Made by a program: the position numbers and the translations under genes. A model generated the notes under the pieces. The model was not told where the DNA came from, searched no databases, and saw only the letters and a program-made list of their open reading frames with translations. 64,000 nt of DNA from CAZPWQ01 sp964590495 (GTDB taxonomy: Bacteria > Bacteroidota > Rhodothermia > Balneolales > Balneolaceae), in NCBI GenBank assembly GCA_964590495.1, contig CAZPWQ010000001.1:1-64000 (forward strand), in the 5' to 3' direction. Positions 54,731 through 62,883 of this stretch are shown one piece after another. Every line of letters begins with the position of its first letter. The stretch's first letter is position 1.

Positions 54731-56785
54731 CTAATCCATCACTCTCATCGTCCCCTGCATTGTTCGCCAGTGTCCCGGGAAGGTACATACGTAGGGATAA
54801 TCATCCGGTTGCTCAGGAGCAGTAAAATAGATCGATTCTGATTCACCGACTTCGAGCAGACTTGTATAGAACAGCACATTGTCGGATTGCGGGACGTAAT
54901 CGAGCTTGGGTCCGTCCAGACCCATGTTCAGTGCATTTTGTGCGACTGTTTCCAGCCTCCCCGGTTCTACAATCAGCAGGTTATGCAAAAGATCGGTGGG
55001 ATTATTAAAAACAATTCTCACCCTGCTGCCGGCTTTCACTTCAAAATCGGTCACATCAAAAGTCATCGCCGCGGCGGCATTTATAGTAATTACAGTGTCG
55101 GGTCCGTTGCTCCATGAAGCGGGCTGCTCAGTCTGATGTTTCCTGTTTTCAGTACCGGCTGCTCCTTCCTCCCCGGTGGTTTCAGATGGTGAAATGGTAC
55201 CCTGGACATTCAGCTTGTCGCCTTCGGGTATATTTTTCATGGTGTAATATCCGACAGAATGGAGCAGCGGATAATTTGTTTCAGCCTGTCTTACACCCTC
55301 AGCTTTTATTTCGTGAACATATCCTTCACGAATATTATTGACTACAAGCCGGGCAGAGAGGCCGTCTTCTCTTATCTCGACATGGGTTACCGGTACATCT
55401 TCCTGGTTGAGAATATCGCTGCCATAGGTAGAGTGATAGTGATAAGTGAAACCGGAAATTTCATAAGAAGAGGGATCGGCTGCAGATTCCCTGTCGACCG
55501 GCTTTGTAAAGGTAAGTTCGAAACCATCGGGTTTGGCATAAATCTCCCGGATCTCAAAAGGTGTTTCTCCGCTCCAGACAACCTGTTCCAGACCATAGGG
55601 TTCACCCCCCATAGCAGACCAGCCGCGGGCGGTCTGACCCACAAACATGGAATTATCACTGCCCCAGCTCATGCGAAGTACTCCCGATTCAAAACCCTCA
55701 ACGAAAGGAAACACCACACCCTGGTATTCACCTTTTACCTTTTCCTGGAAAACTCTCATTATTTTACTTTGTCCCTGGTCGCCGACAAAAAGCTGGTTTT
55801 CGAAAGGTCCGAATTCTCCCCCGGTATCGTCCAGCAGAATGCCGGATGTTGAGATACCCATCACCCCGTGCGGAAACCATACAGAAGGTGTTTTAAGTTC
55901 CGGAATATTTTTTGCCACCTCATGCATCGGCTCTCCGGAATCAGGAATATCATCAAGTTTCAGTGAAACAGGCGATCCGGTCATATGAGACCAGCGCAAA
56001 CCCTCCGGATTACCAGCGAAATCACCTTGTTCCAAATGAGTTATATTGCCCGATCCAACCCAGTCGCCCTGGTTTTCAGCATAAAAAAGATCACCATCGG
56101 CGTTAAAGCCGAACGCGGCGGGTGAGCGCAATCCTGTTGCCACCGGTTCAACTTCACCATCAGGAGAAACCTGCAACAGCCATCCATCCCATTCAGACAA
56201 ACTTGCTCCGTGTCCGATCCAGGCCAGATTTACGGTAACCAGCATATCGCCGTTCGGCAGGAAAAGCGGCCCGTAAAAATATTCATGATAATTCCCTGAA
56301 AGAGGGCGATTCCATATCGTTTTATACTCGTCTGCCAATCCATCTCCATCGGAATCCCTCAGACGGGTTATTTCTGGTCGCTGTGTAACATATACGGCCT
56401 CATCACTGTAAGTGAGACCGAGTGGTTCATGCAATCCCTCGGCAAAAAGCCGGTATTCCGGAGGATTACCATTACTCTGGTAAGGATTTTCAATTATCCA
56501 GACTTCCCCACGGCGGGTACATACGGCTAAACTTCCGTCCGGCAACAGATCCATTCCCCCAACTTCCAGAATAATATCATCAGGTACAGGAATGTCAACT
56601 ATTTCGTAATAATCTGATTCAGTCGGAATATTCGTCTGAGCAAAACTGATAACAGGCAGCAACATAAGCAGGATTATTACTCCTCCCGGCAGAGAAAAAC
56701 GGAAACCTGCGATCGCGGGTTTACTCAGTTGGCAAAGCTTAGATATACAGTATTTCATATTCTTTATCATTTTGGGAAAATCCAT
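54731..56785 (-). CDS. Sorbosone-dehydrogenase-like beta-propeller fused to a cupredoxin domain
   Basis: The protein has 684 residues. A long signal region ends LLPVISFAQ near residue 50. Residues about 60-400 form a six-bladed propeller of the glucose/sorbosone dehydrogenase type (GGMDLLPDGSLAVCTRRGEV, GPLFLPNGDMLVTVNLAWIG, TGLRSPAAFGFNADGDLFYA, NQLFVGDQGQSKIMRV). A linker of extended strands follows. Residues about 560-684 are a cupredoxin with complete type 1 copper ligands: His in LLHNLLIVEP, then Cys, His and Met in YVCTFPGHWRTMQG, as in auracyanin. The copper domain could accept electrons from a sugar oxidation. Gap to the DUF1080-PA14 gene upstream is six bases, so they are one operon. 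Whether the propeller is an active dehydrogenase is uncertain. Confidence 0.85.
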   Translation of the reverse strand: MDFPKMIKNMKYCISKLCQLSKPAIAGFRFSLPGGVIILLMLLPVISFAQTNIPTESDYYEIVDIPVPDDIILEVGGMDLLPDGSLAVCTRRGEVWIIENPYQSNGNPPEYRLFAEGLHEPLGLTYSDEAVYVTQRPEITRLRDSDGDGLADEYKTIWNRPLSGNYHEYFYGPLFLPNGDMLVTVNLAWIGHGASLSEWDGWLLQVSPDGEVEPVATGLRSPAAFGFNADGDLFYAENQGDWVGSGNITHLEQGDFAGNPEGLRWSHMTGSPVSLKLDDIPDSGEPMHEVAKNIPELKTPSVWFPHGVMGISTSGILLDDTGGEFGPFENQLFVGDQGQSKIMRVFQEKVKGEYQGVVFPFVEGFESGVLRMSWGSDNSMFVGQTARGWSAMGGEPYGLEQVVWSGETPFEIREIYAKPDGFELTFTKPVDRESAADPSSYEISGFTYHYHSTYGSDILNQEDVPVTHVEIREDGLSARLVVNNIREGYVHEIKAEGVRQAETNYPLLHSVGYYTMKNIPEGDKLNVQGTISPSETTGEEGAAGTENRKHQTEQPASWSNGPDTVITINAAAAMTFDVTDFEVKAGSRVRIVFNNPTDLLHNLLIVEPGRLETVAQNALNMGLDGPKLDYVPQSDNVLFYTSLLEVGESESIYFTAPEQPDDYPYVCTFPGHWRTMQGTMRVMD

Positions 56786-56791
56786 TAATGC

Positions 56792-58681
56792 TTACCAGAT
56801 AATTTCATATTGTAAAACTATTTCTTCATCGCCGTTTGCAATCGGAATGCGAAGGTCGTGCCTGCCTGCGGTAATAACTATTTGGGGATCAATTCCACCC
56901 GTATCAACAACCCTCAGATAATATGCTCTGTCATCTATAGCATATTCATCATCGTTTTTGACAATCTTATTACCGGAAGCCAGCTTAACCCAGATATCAT
57001 CCCGGCTATCGGGCGTTTTAAAGGTAAGGGTTCGCAATAACCGTCTGTTCTTCGGATATCCCTCAAAGGTATCTTCAATACTTATATCCTCCAGTGTATA
57101 TTTGAATGCCGGCCAACCATCTTCCGTTATATTATACCCCTCCACCTCTAATTGGTCACGGGCTATAGAATCCGGCCAGACTGCGTTACTGTTGTTTAAT
57201 TTTGCCAGTACAGGTTTTCCGTCAAAGCTTACCGGGGGACCTGCCGGTTTTGCTATCTGGGGTTCTCCCCTGTCAATCCACATTTCATTTGCATTAATAT
57301 AAGGCCCCTCCCAGGCGTGTAAAAGAGCTGCCTGACCCAAATCGTAACTGTAGTTGATTCCGTCAGGCGAACCTACATTCACCACATGTGTTCGTTTTGA
57401 ATCCTTGTGATTTGCAAAAGAACGAAGAACTTTTACTCTGTCGTCAACTTCCACCAGCAAGTCTGGCAATTCTCTTCCGCCTCCCGGTACCGAAGAGGAA
57501 GCATGAAGTTTTTGAAGCCGGAGTTGCGGACCTTCTGCAAAAAGTGAAAGGCCGCGGTACCAGTTATTGGGATGGTTAAGATATTCCAGTCTGAAGCTGT
57601 GTTCGCCGCTTTCCAGATCAAGGGTTTCCGACTCAAGCTCATGCATCCTAAAGGGACGATCCTGATCAAATACAACTTCATCATCGATAAGCAAGCGAAC
57701 TGTACCGGCATTTTGAAGCTTGAACAGATATGTTCCGCTGTTCGGCGCCTCGAGTGTACCTGTATATAGGAGTGCGTAACGGTCGTCGCGGTTTACTACA
57801 TTTCCAGCGAGCGAGTCGGTTGAACCGGCCTCATCGGCTTCCGATGAACTGAAGTCTGGAAACTCTTCAAACTCCCCGGCGTAATAACCGTACCTCAGAC
57901 CATTGAGGCCTATCTGTTTTTTGTCGTATCTTTTATAGGTGATATTCCGGATCGCCACAGGGCCGTGATCACCCTGGATCATCAGCGGACCTTCCGGTTG
58001 TTCGTCCTGAAAATGTGACTCTATAGTCGGGCCGGTAACTTCCACATCCTCCTGGATCAGCGCGCCGTTTAACCAGACCTCTTCGAATCTGGCATTGGCA
58101 ACTTTTTCGCCCGCCTGATTGAATTCCGGGGCTTTAAACAAAATTTTATAATGCTGCCACAATCCCGGTGCCCTGGCTGCATTCAGCCGGGGAGCACTGC
58201 CTTCAATCTCTTCATCTCCGACACTGCGCCGGTAAATTCCTCCCACATCACTGTACTGGGGATTTTCTACACCCCAGCTGTCAAATAACTGCAGTTCATA
58301 ACGCCCCATCAGGTAAATTCCGGAATTCGAACCTTTTGGCATCAGGAAGTCCAGCTCGAGTTCAAGATCTCCATGTGACCATGCCGTAAAGAGATGATCG
58401 CTGTTTTCACCGGAGGGTTGATTAACCAAAATTCCCGTACCATCCAAACCACTCAGATCGTGTTCTTCCTTACGGTTGCTTTCCACATCCCCGGCTATAC
58501 TCCAGTTCTCGGCAACCGGCTGAAAAGCCTCTAAATTATTCAGATTCAACTGCTGCATCGGCAGGGTTTCAAGCGGCTCTTCTTCTGCTTTATTACAGCC
58601 TTGAAAAAAGAAGAGACTTATTACTAAACCAAACAGAAGTGCCGGCTTTAAATACGAATTTCTGAAAAGTTGCTTTTGCAT
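56792..58681 (-). CDS. DUF1080 plus PA14 lipoprotein (3-keto-glycoside hydrolase family fusion)
   Basis: The protein has 629 residues from ATG 58681, which gives a lipoprotein signal with lipobox FQGC; an ATG at 58726 would overlap the next gene. Domain 1 (about 40-245) is DUF1080: GDLELELDFLMPKGSNSGIY, YELQLFDSWGVENPQYSDVG, WQHYKILFKAPEFNQAGEKV and GPLMIQGDHGPVAIRNITYK. Domain 2 (about 250-375) is PA14: GYYAGEFEEFPDFS, YTGTLEAPNSGTYLFKLQNA, VRLLIDDEVVFDQDRPFRMH. The last 240 residues form a beta-rich domain I do not recognise. PA14 domains bind carbohydrate, so the fusion probably targets the hydrolase to surface glycan (inference). It sits between the second free DUF1080 gene and the copper protein gene. 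Confidence 0.9.
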   Translation of the reverse strand: MQKQLFRNSYLKPALLFGLVISLFFFQGCNKAEEEPLETLPMQQLNLNNLEAFQPVAENWSIAGDVESNRKEEHDLSGLDGTGILVNQPSGENSDHLFTAWSHGDLELELDFLMPKGSNSGIYLMGRYELQLFDSWGVENPQYSDVGGIYRRSVGDEEIEGSAPRLNAARAPGLWQHYKILFKAPEFNQAGEKVANARFEEVWLNGALIQEDVEVTGPTIESHFQDEQPEGPLMIQGDHGPVAIRNITYKRYDKKQIGLNGLRYGYYAGEFEEFPDFSSSEADEAGSTDSLAGNVVNRDDRYALLYTGTLEAPNSGTYLFKLQNAGTVRLLIDDEVVFDQDRPFRMHELESETLDLESGEHSFRLEYLNHPNNWYRGLSLFAEGPQLRLQKLHASSSVPGGGRELPDLLVEVDDRVKVLRSFANHKDSKRTHVVNVGSPDGINYSYDLGQAALLHAWEGPYINANEMWIDRGEPQIAKPAGPPVSFDGKPVLAKLNNSNAVWPDSIARDQLEVEGYNITEDGWPAFKYTLEDISIEDTFEGYPKNRRLLRTLTFKTPDSRDDIWVKLASGNKIVKNDDEYAIDDRAYYLRVVDTGGIDPQIVITAGRHDLRIPIANGDEEIVLQYEIIW

Positions 58682-58715
58682 ATAAATTCTCTGATATCCC
58701 TGATAGAAATTTATG

Positions 58716-59555
58716 TTAATTATCACCTAACGGACGAATCCAGATATTGCGAAACCTGACGAGATCGCCATGATCCTGCAATCTCAACGGCATCTTATCG
58801 GGATGAGCCACATAGCGTGGTTTATCGATATAAACTGTGGGGCCTTTTAACTCCACATTATTCAAAATCAGGACTCCATTGTGAAATGCAGTCACACGGG
58901 CGGATGATTGCAGATTACCCGCTTCATCAAATTCCGGCGCTGAAAACACAATATCATAAGCCTGCCACTCTCCCGGTGGTCTGCTTGCATTAACAAGCGG
59001 TATGTACTGTTTATAAATACTTCCGGCCTGACCATTGGAATAGGTTTCATTTTCAAACGAATTAAGAATCTGGATTTCATACAAGCTCATTAGAAATACG
59101 CCACTATTACTGTATCCCTGCCCGCTTTTGCCTTCATCAACCGGTGCCAGCCACTCAATATGAAGCTGAAAATTATCGAACTTCTGCCTGGTTTCAATAG
59201 CCCCGGTGCCCGGATTCACGACTAAATCACCGTCGGAAATATTCCATTGGGCTTCTTCATGGTCATAATTGTCGTCCCACTTTTCAAACATCTTCTCAAC
59301 TCCGTCTGCTGTTGTAGGCTCACCCCGGAATTGCGGTTTTTGCCATTCGGACAAATCCTCTCCGTCAAATAATACGATGGCATCGGAAGGCGGATGATCA
59401 AGTCCGAGCAAATCGCCGGGAGTAACTACCGGAGGCACAGGTTCCCAGACCTCGCTTTCTTCAGGCTTGACATCCTGTGCCTGAACGGTCATAAAGCACA
59501 GAGTAAAGATACTTAACAGCACCATCAATTTGGGAGAATTGTCTGATTGAGTCAT
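58716..59555 (-). CDS. Secreted DUF1080 (3-keto-disaccharide hydrolase family) protein 2
   Basis: The protein has 279 residues with a signal peptide (KLMVLLSIFTLCFMTVQAQ, about 10-27). The DUF1080 domain has SDAIVLFDGEDLSEWQKP, AQWNISDGDLVVNPGTGAIE, FQLHIEWLAPVDEGKSGQGY, SNSGVFLMSLYEIQILNSFE, PPGEWQAYDIVFSAPEFDEA and LRLQDHGDLVRFRNIWIRPL. It shares its metal/active-site-like segments with the PA14 fusion more than with the one at 29054. First gene of the minus-strand unit with the PA14 fusion (34 bases) and copper protein. The 591-base upstream gap should carry its promoter. Confidence 0.93.
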   Translation of the reverse strand: MTQSDNSPKLMVLLSIFTLCFMTVQAQDVKPEESEVWEPVPPVVTPGDLLGLDHPPSDAIVLFDGEDLSEWQKPQFRGEPTTADGVEKMFEKWDDNYDHEEAQWNISDGDLVVNPGTGAIETRQKFDNFQLHIEWLAPVDEGKSGQGYSNSGVFLMSLYEIQILNSFENETYSNGQAGSIYKQYIPLVNASRPPGEWQAYDIVFSAPEFDEAGNLQSSARVTAFHNGVLILNNVELKGPTVYIDKPRYVAHPDKMPLRLQDHGDLVRFRNIWIRPLGDN

Positions 59556-60018
59556 GTTATTGAAAAGGCTTTAATAAGATTAACGCACTTTGATTGAAGA
59601 CTTCTTATTCAAGATAAACCTGTAGTTTAGGTATGGATTTATAAGCACCACTTGTTTAGATAAAACTAATTTAATCCTTAGCAGAAAGGCACCATTATAT
59701 ATTTTATATCCGCCAGAAAATACCTATCAAAATAACAGATTATTTCTAAAATTATAGTTTATTTTTTATCCCGTTTATGCAAAAAATGCAAAAAATTTGT
59801 CCGATCCTTCTGACCCCCTTTTTGCCCCTAAATCCCCTAAAGGGGACTTGTAATGAGTGGCTTTTGAAGAAAAGTAGCTTTTTATTTAAATGCAGAGACA
59901 TATCTTAAATATGATTTCGTATTCTGTAGCCAACTCATACTCAAAAAATTACGGGACGTTTCAGTCCGCAAAACCCCGGACTTCCAGTTTTGTTAACAGC
60001 CCACTGGCGTCATTATCA
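59556..60018. other. Upstream region of the DUF1080 operon
   Basis: An AT-rich gap of 463 bases before repeat copy 2. Contains AAACCTGTAGTTTAGGT, a partial inverted repeat near 59610, and CCCTAAATCCCCTAAAGGGGA near 59825. No gene seen. It should contain the promoter of the minus-strand DUF1080 operon; no convincing consensus found. Confidence 0.3.
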
Positions 60019-60130
60019 GCAAGGGCAACTAATCATGCCTTTTGTTAAAATTGACAGCTATTTTACAGCGGATGAGATCCCTCCACTACAGCCCCGATAA
60101 AAAACATCGGGACTTCCGGTCGGGATGACA
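60019..60130. repeat. 110-bp direct repeat, copy 2
   Basis: Matches 44816-44926 in the same orientation, with the CCGATAAAAAACATCGG hairpin and CTTCCGGTCGGGATGACA end. It stops just before the stop codon of the TIM-barrel gene at 60147. Confidence 0.7.
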
Positions 60131-60146
60131 ATGCAAGTGTGCATTT

Positions 60147-61193
60147 TCAATCCAATCCGAGCACCTTCCGGTTAAGTTCATCATCAGCACCGGCACCGGC
60201 AAAATCGTCGAACGCTTTTTCTGTTTTTTGAATAATATGTTCGGCAATAAAGGGTGCCCCTTCAGCGGCTCCCTGCTCGGGATGTTTCAGGCAGCACTCC
60301 CATTCCAGCACGGGCCAGCCTTCGAAATCGTACTGAGCCAGCTTGCTGAAAATAGCTTTGAAATCTACGTCACCATCACCCAGCGACCGGAAACGTCCGG
60401 GACGATCTACCCAGCTTTGATAGCCGCCATACACGCCGGAACGGCCGGTAGGATTGAATTCGGCATCCTTTACATGGAACATGCGAATGCGTTCGTGATA
60501 GATATCGATAAATTGAATGTAATCAAGCTGCTGCAATACAAAGTGGCTGGGGTCGTACAGAATATTCGCACGGGGATGGTTATCGGTCACCTCAAGAAAC
60601 TTTTCAAATGTAACTCCATCGTGCAGATCTTCTCCGGGATGTAATTCGTAACATACATCCACGCCGTTTTCATCAAAGACATCCAGGATCGGCTTCCATC
60701 GTTTTGCCAGCTCTTCAAATCCGGCTTCCACGAGTCCCGCCGGACGCTGAGGCCATGGATACATCGTATGCCACAAAAGTGCGCCGGAAAAACTAACATG
60801 TTCGGTAATGCCGAGATTCTGACTGGCTTTGGCTGCCAATTCCAGCTGGTTTATTGCCCATTCGGTACGTTCATCGGGCTTACCGTGTAACTCCTCCGGG
60901 GCAAAACCATCGAACAATTTGTCATAGGCTGGATGTACGGCCACAAGCTGGCCCTGAAGGTGTGTCGACAACTCCGTGATTTCCACACCGGCTTCGTTTA
61001 CAACACCCTTGATCTCATCAGCATAGGTCTGGCTTTCAGCCAGTTTTTCGAGATCAACACATCGCGGATCCCAGGTGGGAATCTGAACTCCTTCGTACCC
61101 CAGGCCGGCTGCCCATTCGCAGATTGATTTTAAATTATTAAACGGTTCTTCATCGCCCATAAACTGGGCCAAAAATATTGCTGGACCTTTCAT
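60147..61193 (-). CDS. Sugar isomerase/epimerase-like TIM-barrel protein (cytoplasmic)
   Basis: The protein has 348 residues and no signal peptide. It is an AP-endonuclease-2/xylose-isomerase-like barrel (PF01261) with the metal ligands in order: VDVCYELHPGEDLH (Glu), ANILYDPSHFVLQQ (Asp and His), IRMFHVKDAEFN (His) and GWPVLEWECCLKHP (Glu). Opening text AIFLAQFMGDEEPFNNLKSI and GYEGVQIPTWDP are typical of the group found next to Gfo/Idh oxidoreductases. Likely acts on a keto sugar or sugar acid after import (inference). It is 176 bases after the Gfo/Idh gene in the same direction, so probably one operon. In contrast to the barrel at 29907, this one lacks a Tat signal. Confidence 0.92.
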   Translation of the reverse strand: MKGPAIFLAQFMGDEEPFNNLKSICEWAAGLGYEGVQIPTWDPRCVDLEKLAESQTYADEIKGVVNEAGVEITELSTHLQGQLVAVHPAYDKLFDGFAPEELHGKPDERTEWAINQLELAAKASQNLGITEHVSFSGALLWHTMYPWPQRPAGLVEAGFEELAKRWKPILDVFDENGVDVCYELHPGEDLHDGVTFEKFLEVTDNHPRANILYDPSHFVLQQLDYIQFIDIYHERIRMFHVKDAEFNPTGRSGVYGGYQSWVDRPGRFRSLGDGDVDFKAIFSKLAQYDFEGWPVLEWECCLKHPEQGAAEGAPFIAEHIIQKTEKAFDDFAGAGADDELNRKVLGLD

Positions 61194-61369
61194 AAGAATA
61201 GATATTTTAAATTAAGATTGGTTAAATAGAACACGGATAATGCGATTTTTATGGATTTGCACGGATAAATATATCATTCTTTAATATTCACTTCTGGAAT
61301 ATTATCCGGGATAGCCTGATCACTAGAGCGGGGGTTAATTCCCGCGGCTAGAAATTACTTACCATCAAT

Positions 61370-62527
61370 CTATTGTTTAAATTTTGTCCACTTCTTATCG
61401 CTTTTATTGGATTCAATCAGCGTATCGATAAAGGCGATGCCGCGCACACCGTCGTGTACTGTTGGGAAATCCAGATGCTCAGGGGCGGGTTTCTCTCCGC
61501 TTAACCGGCTGCCCAGTGCCTGTGCAAAGTTTCTGTAAACATTTGCAAAGGCTTCTATGAAACCCTCGGGATGACCTGCGGGAAGCCTGGTGTTTAGTGT
61601 CGCATTTTCACCGATATAAGGATTTCCTGTTCGATATTTTTCTTCAGGTTGTCCCTGGTGTTTGACGTACAACGTATTTGGCTCTTCCTGATGCCATTCC
61701 AACCCGCCTTTTTCTCCATAGACATAAATTTTGAGCGAGTTCTCTTCACCCACGCTTATCTGGCTAGCATGAAGCACACCTTTTGCACCGTTTTCAAAAC
61801 GCAATAATACGTTTCCGTCGTCATCCAATGGACGGCCTTCTACAAAGGTACTCAGGTCGGCACACAGCTCGGAAATTTGCAAACCGGTTACATATTCAGC
61901 CAGGTTCTCGGCATGCGTTCCGATATCTCCCATGGCTCCTGCCGGACCTGCTTTCTCAGGATCGGTACGCCACGAGGCCTGTTTATTCCCTTCCTCCTCC
62001 AGTTTGGTGGCGAGCCATCCCTGCGGATACTCTACTACAATCTTCCGGATTTCTCCCAGGTCGCCCTCTTCAACCATCTGGCGCGCCTGTTTTACCATCG
62101 GATACCCGGTATAATTGTGCGTCAGTGCAAACAGCAATCCGGTATCCTCAACCAGTGACTGCAGCTCCCTGGCTTCCTTCAGATTTACCGTCATTGGCTT
62201 GTCACATACAACGTGGAATCCATTTTCCAAAGCCAGTTTGGCCGGTGGAAAATGCAAATGATTCGGAGTGACGATAGATACAAAATCCATCCTTTCCCCT
62301 TCCGGAAATTCTTTCTCCTTCTTGATCATCTCCTCAAACGAACCGTATGCACGATCTTCGTCGAGAAACAGCTCTTTGCCGGTAGCCTTTGATTTTTCAG
62401 GACTGCTGCTGAAAGCTCCACACACCAGTTCGATATACCCGTCGAGTGCGGCAGCTTTACGATGGACTTCTCCGATAAAAGCCCCTTTGCCACCGCCGAC
62501 CATTCCCATTCTCACTTTTCTTTCCAT
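61370..62527 (-). CDS. Gfo/Idh/MocA-family NAD(P)-dependent oxidoreductase
   Basis: The protein has 385 residues. The N-terminal Rossmann domain has MGMVGGGKGAFIGEVHRKAA, VSIVTPNHLHFPPAKLAL and the catalytic Lys in HVVCDKPMTVNLKEARE (EKP-type motif, here DKP). The C-terminal domain has PAGAMGDIGTHAENLAEYVT with the conserved Asp and His, and GHPEGFIEAFANVYRNFAQA. The family oxidises or reduces sugars, often at C3, giving keto sugars with NAD. With the TIM barrel downstream, it likely forms the cytoplasmic half of a keto-sugar route. No signal peptide. Confidence 0.93.
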   Translation of the reverse strand: MERKVRMGMVGGGKGAFIGEVHRKAAALDGYIELVCGAFSSSPEKSKATGKELFLDEDRAYGSFEEMIKKEKEFPEGERMDFVSIVTPNHLHFPPAKLALENGFHVVCDKPMTVNLKEARELQSLVEDTGLLFALTHNYTGYPMVKQARQMVEEGDLGEIRKIVVEYPQGWLATKLEEEGNKQASWRTDPEKAGPAGAMGDIGTHAENLAEYVTGLQISELCADLSTFVEGRPLDDDGNVLLRFENGAKGVLHASQISVGEENSLKIYVYGEKGGLEWHQEEPNTLYVKHQGQPEEKYRTGNPYIGENATLNTRLPAGHPEGFIEAFANVYRNFAQALGSRLSGEKPAPEHLDFPTVHDGVRGIAFIDTLIESNKSDKKWTKFKQ

Positions 62528-62645
62528 AATAATTTTAGAAGTTAGATTAAAAAATTTTATTCCTGCATGTGGAATTAAAAAAGAATATTGATAAAAATCA
62601 TTTGTAATGCAGTAATTTCGATTCCTATCTCGTCCCGGTGTCTTT

Positions 62646-62831
62646 CCCGACTGCTGTCAGTGCTCTGCTCCGTGACGGAAAAACCAACCGCCCTGCTGCC
62701 GTTAGCTGCGCTATTTTTAAAATGTTGGGACAACTTTTCAACTAAACTGCATGTTGCGGAGCAAAGCTCCGCGTATAATCAATTGCCTTTTCATAATTCA
62801 TCGACGTCCCGCAGCAGAGCTACGGGACGAG
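62646..62831. repeat. Inverted-arm repeat, copy 2
   Basis: Begins with CCCGACTGCTGTCAGTGCTC as in 48525-48613 and ends GCAGCAGAGCTACGGGACGA, with a middle GCGGAGCAAAGCTCCGC hairpin (62757-62773). Non-coding; the rest of 62528-62883 shows no gene. Confidence 0.5.
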
Positions 62832-62883
62832 ATAAAAAAAGGGTGAGATAGATTATATCTGTAACCTGTTATATAAATGCAGG

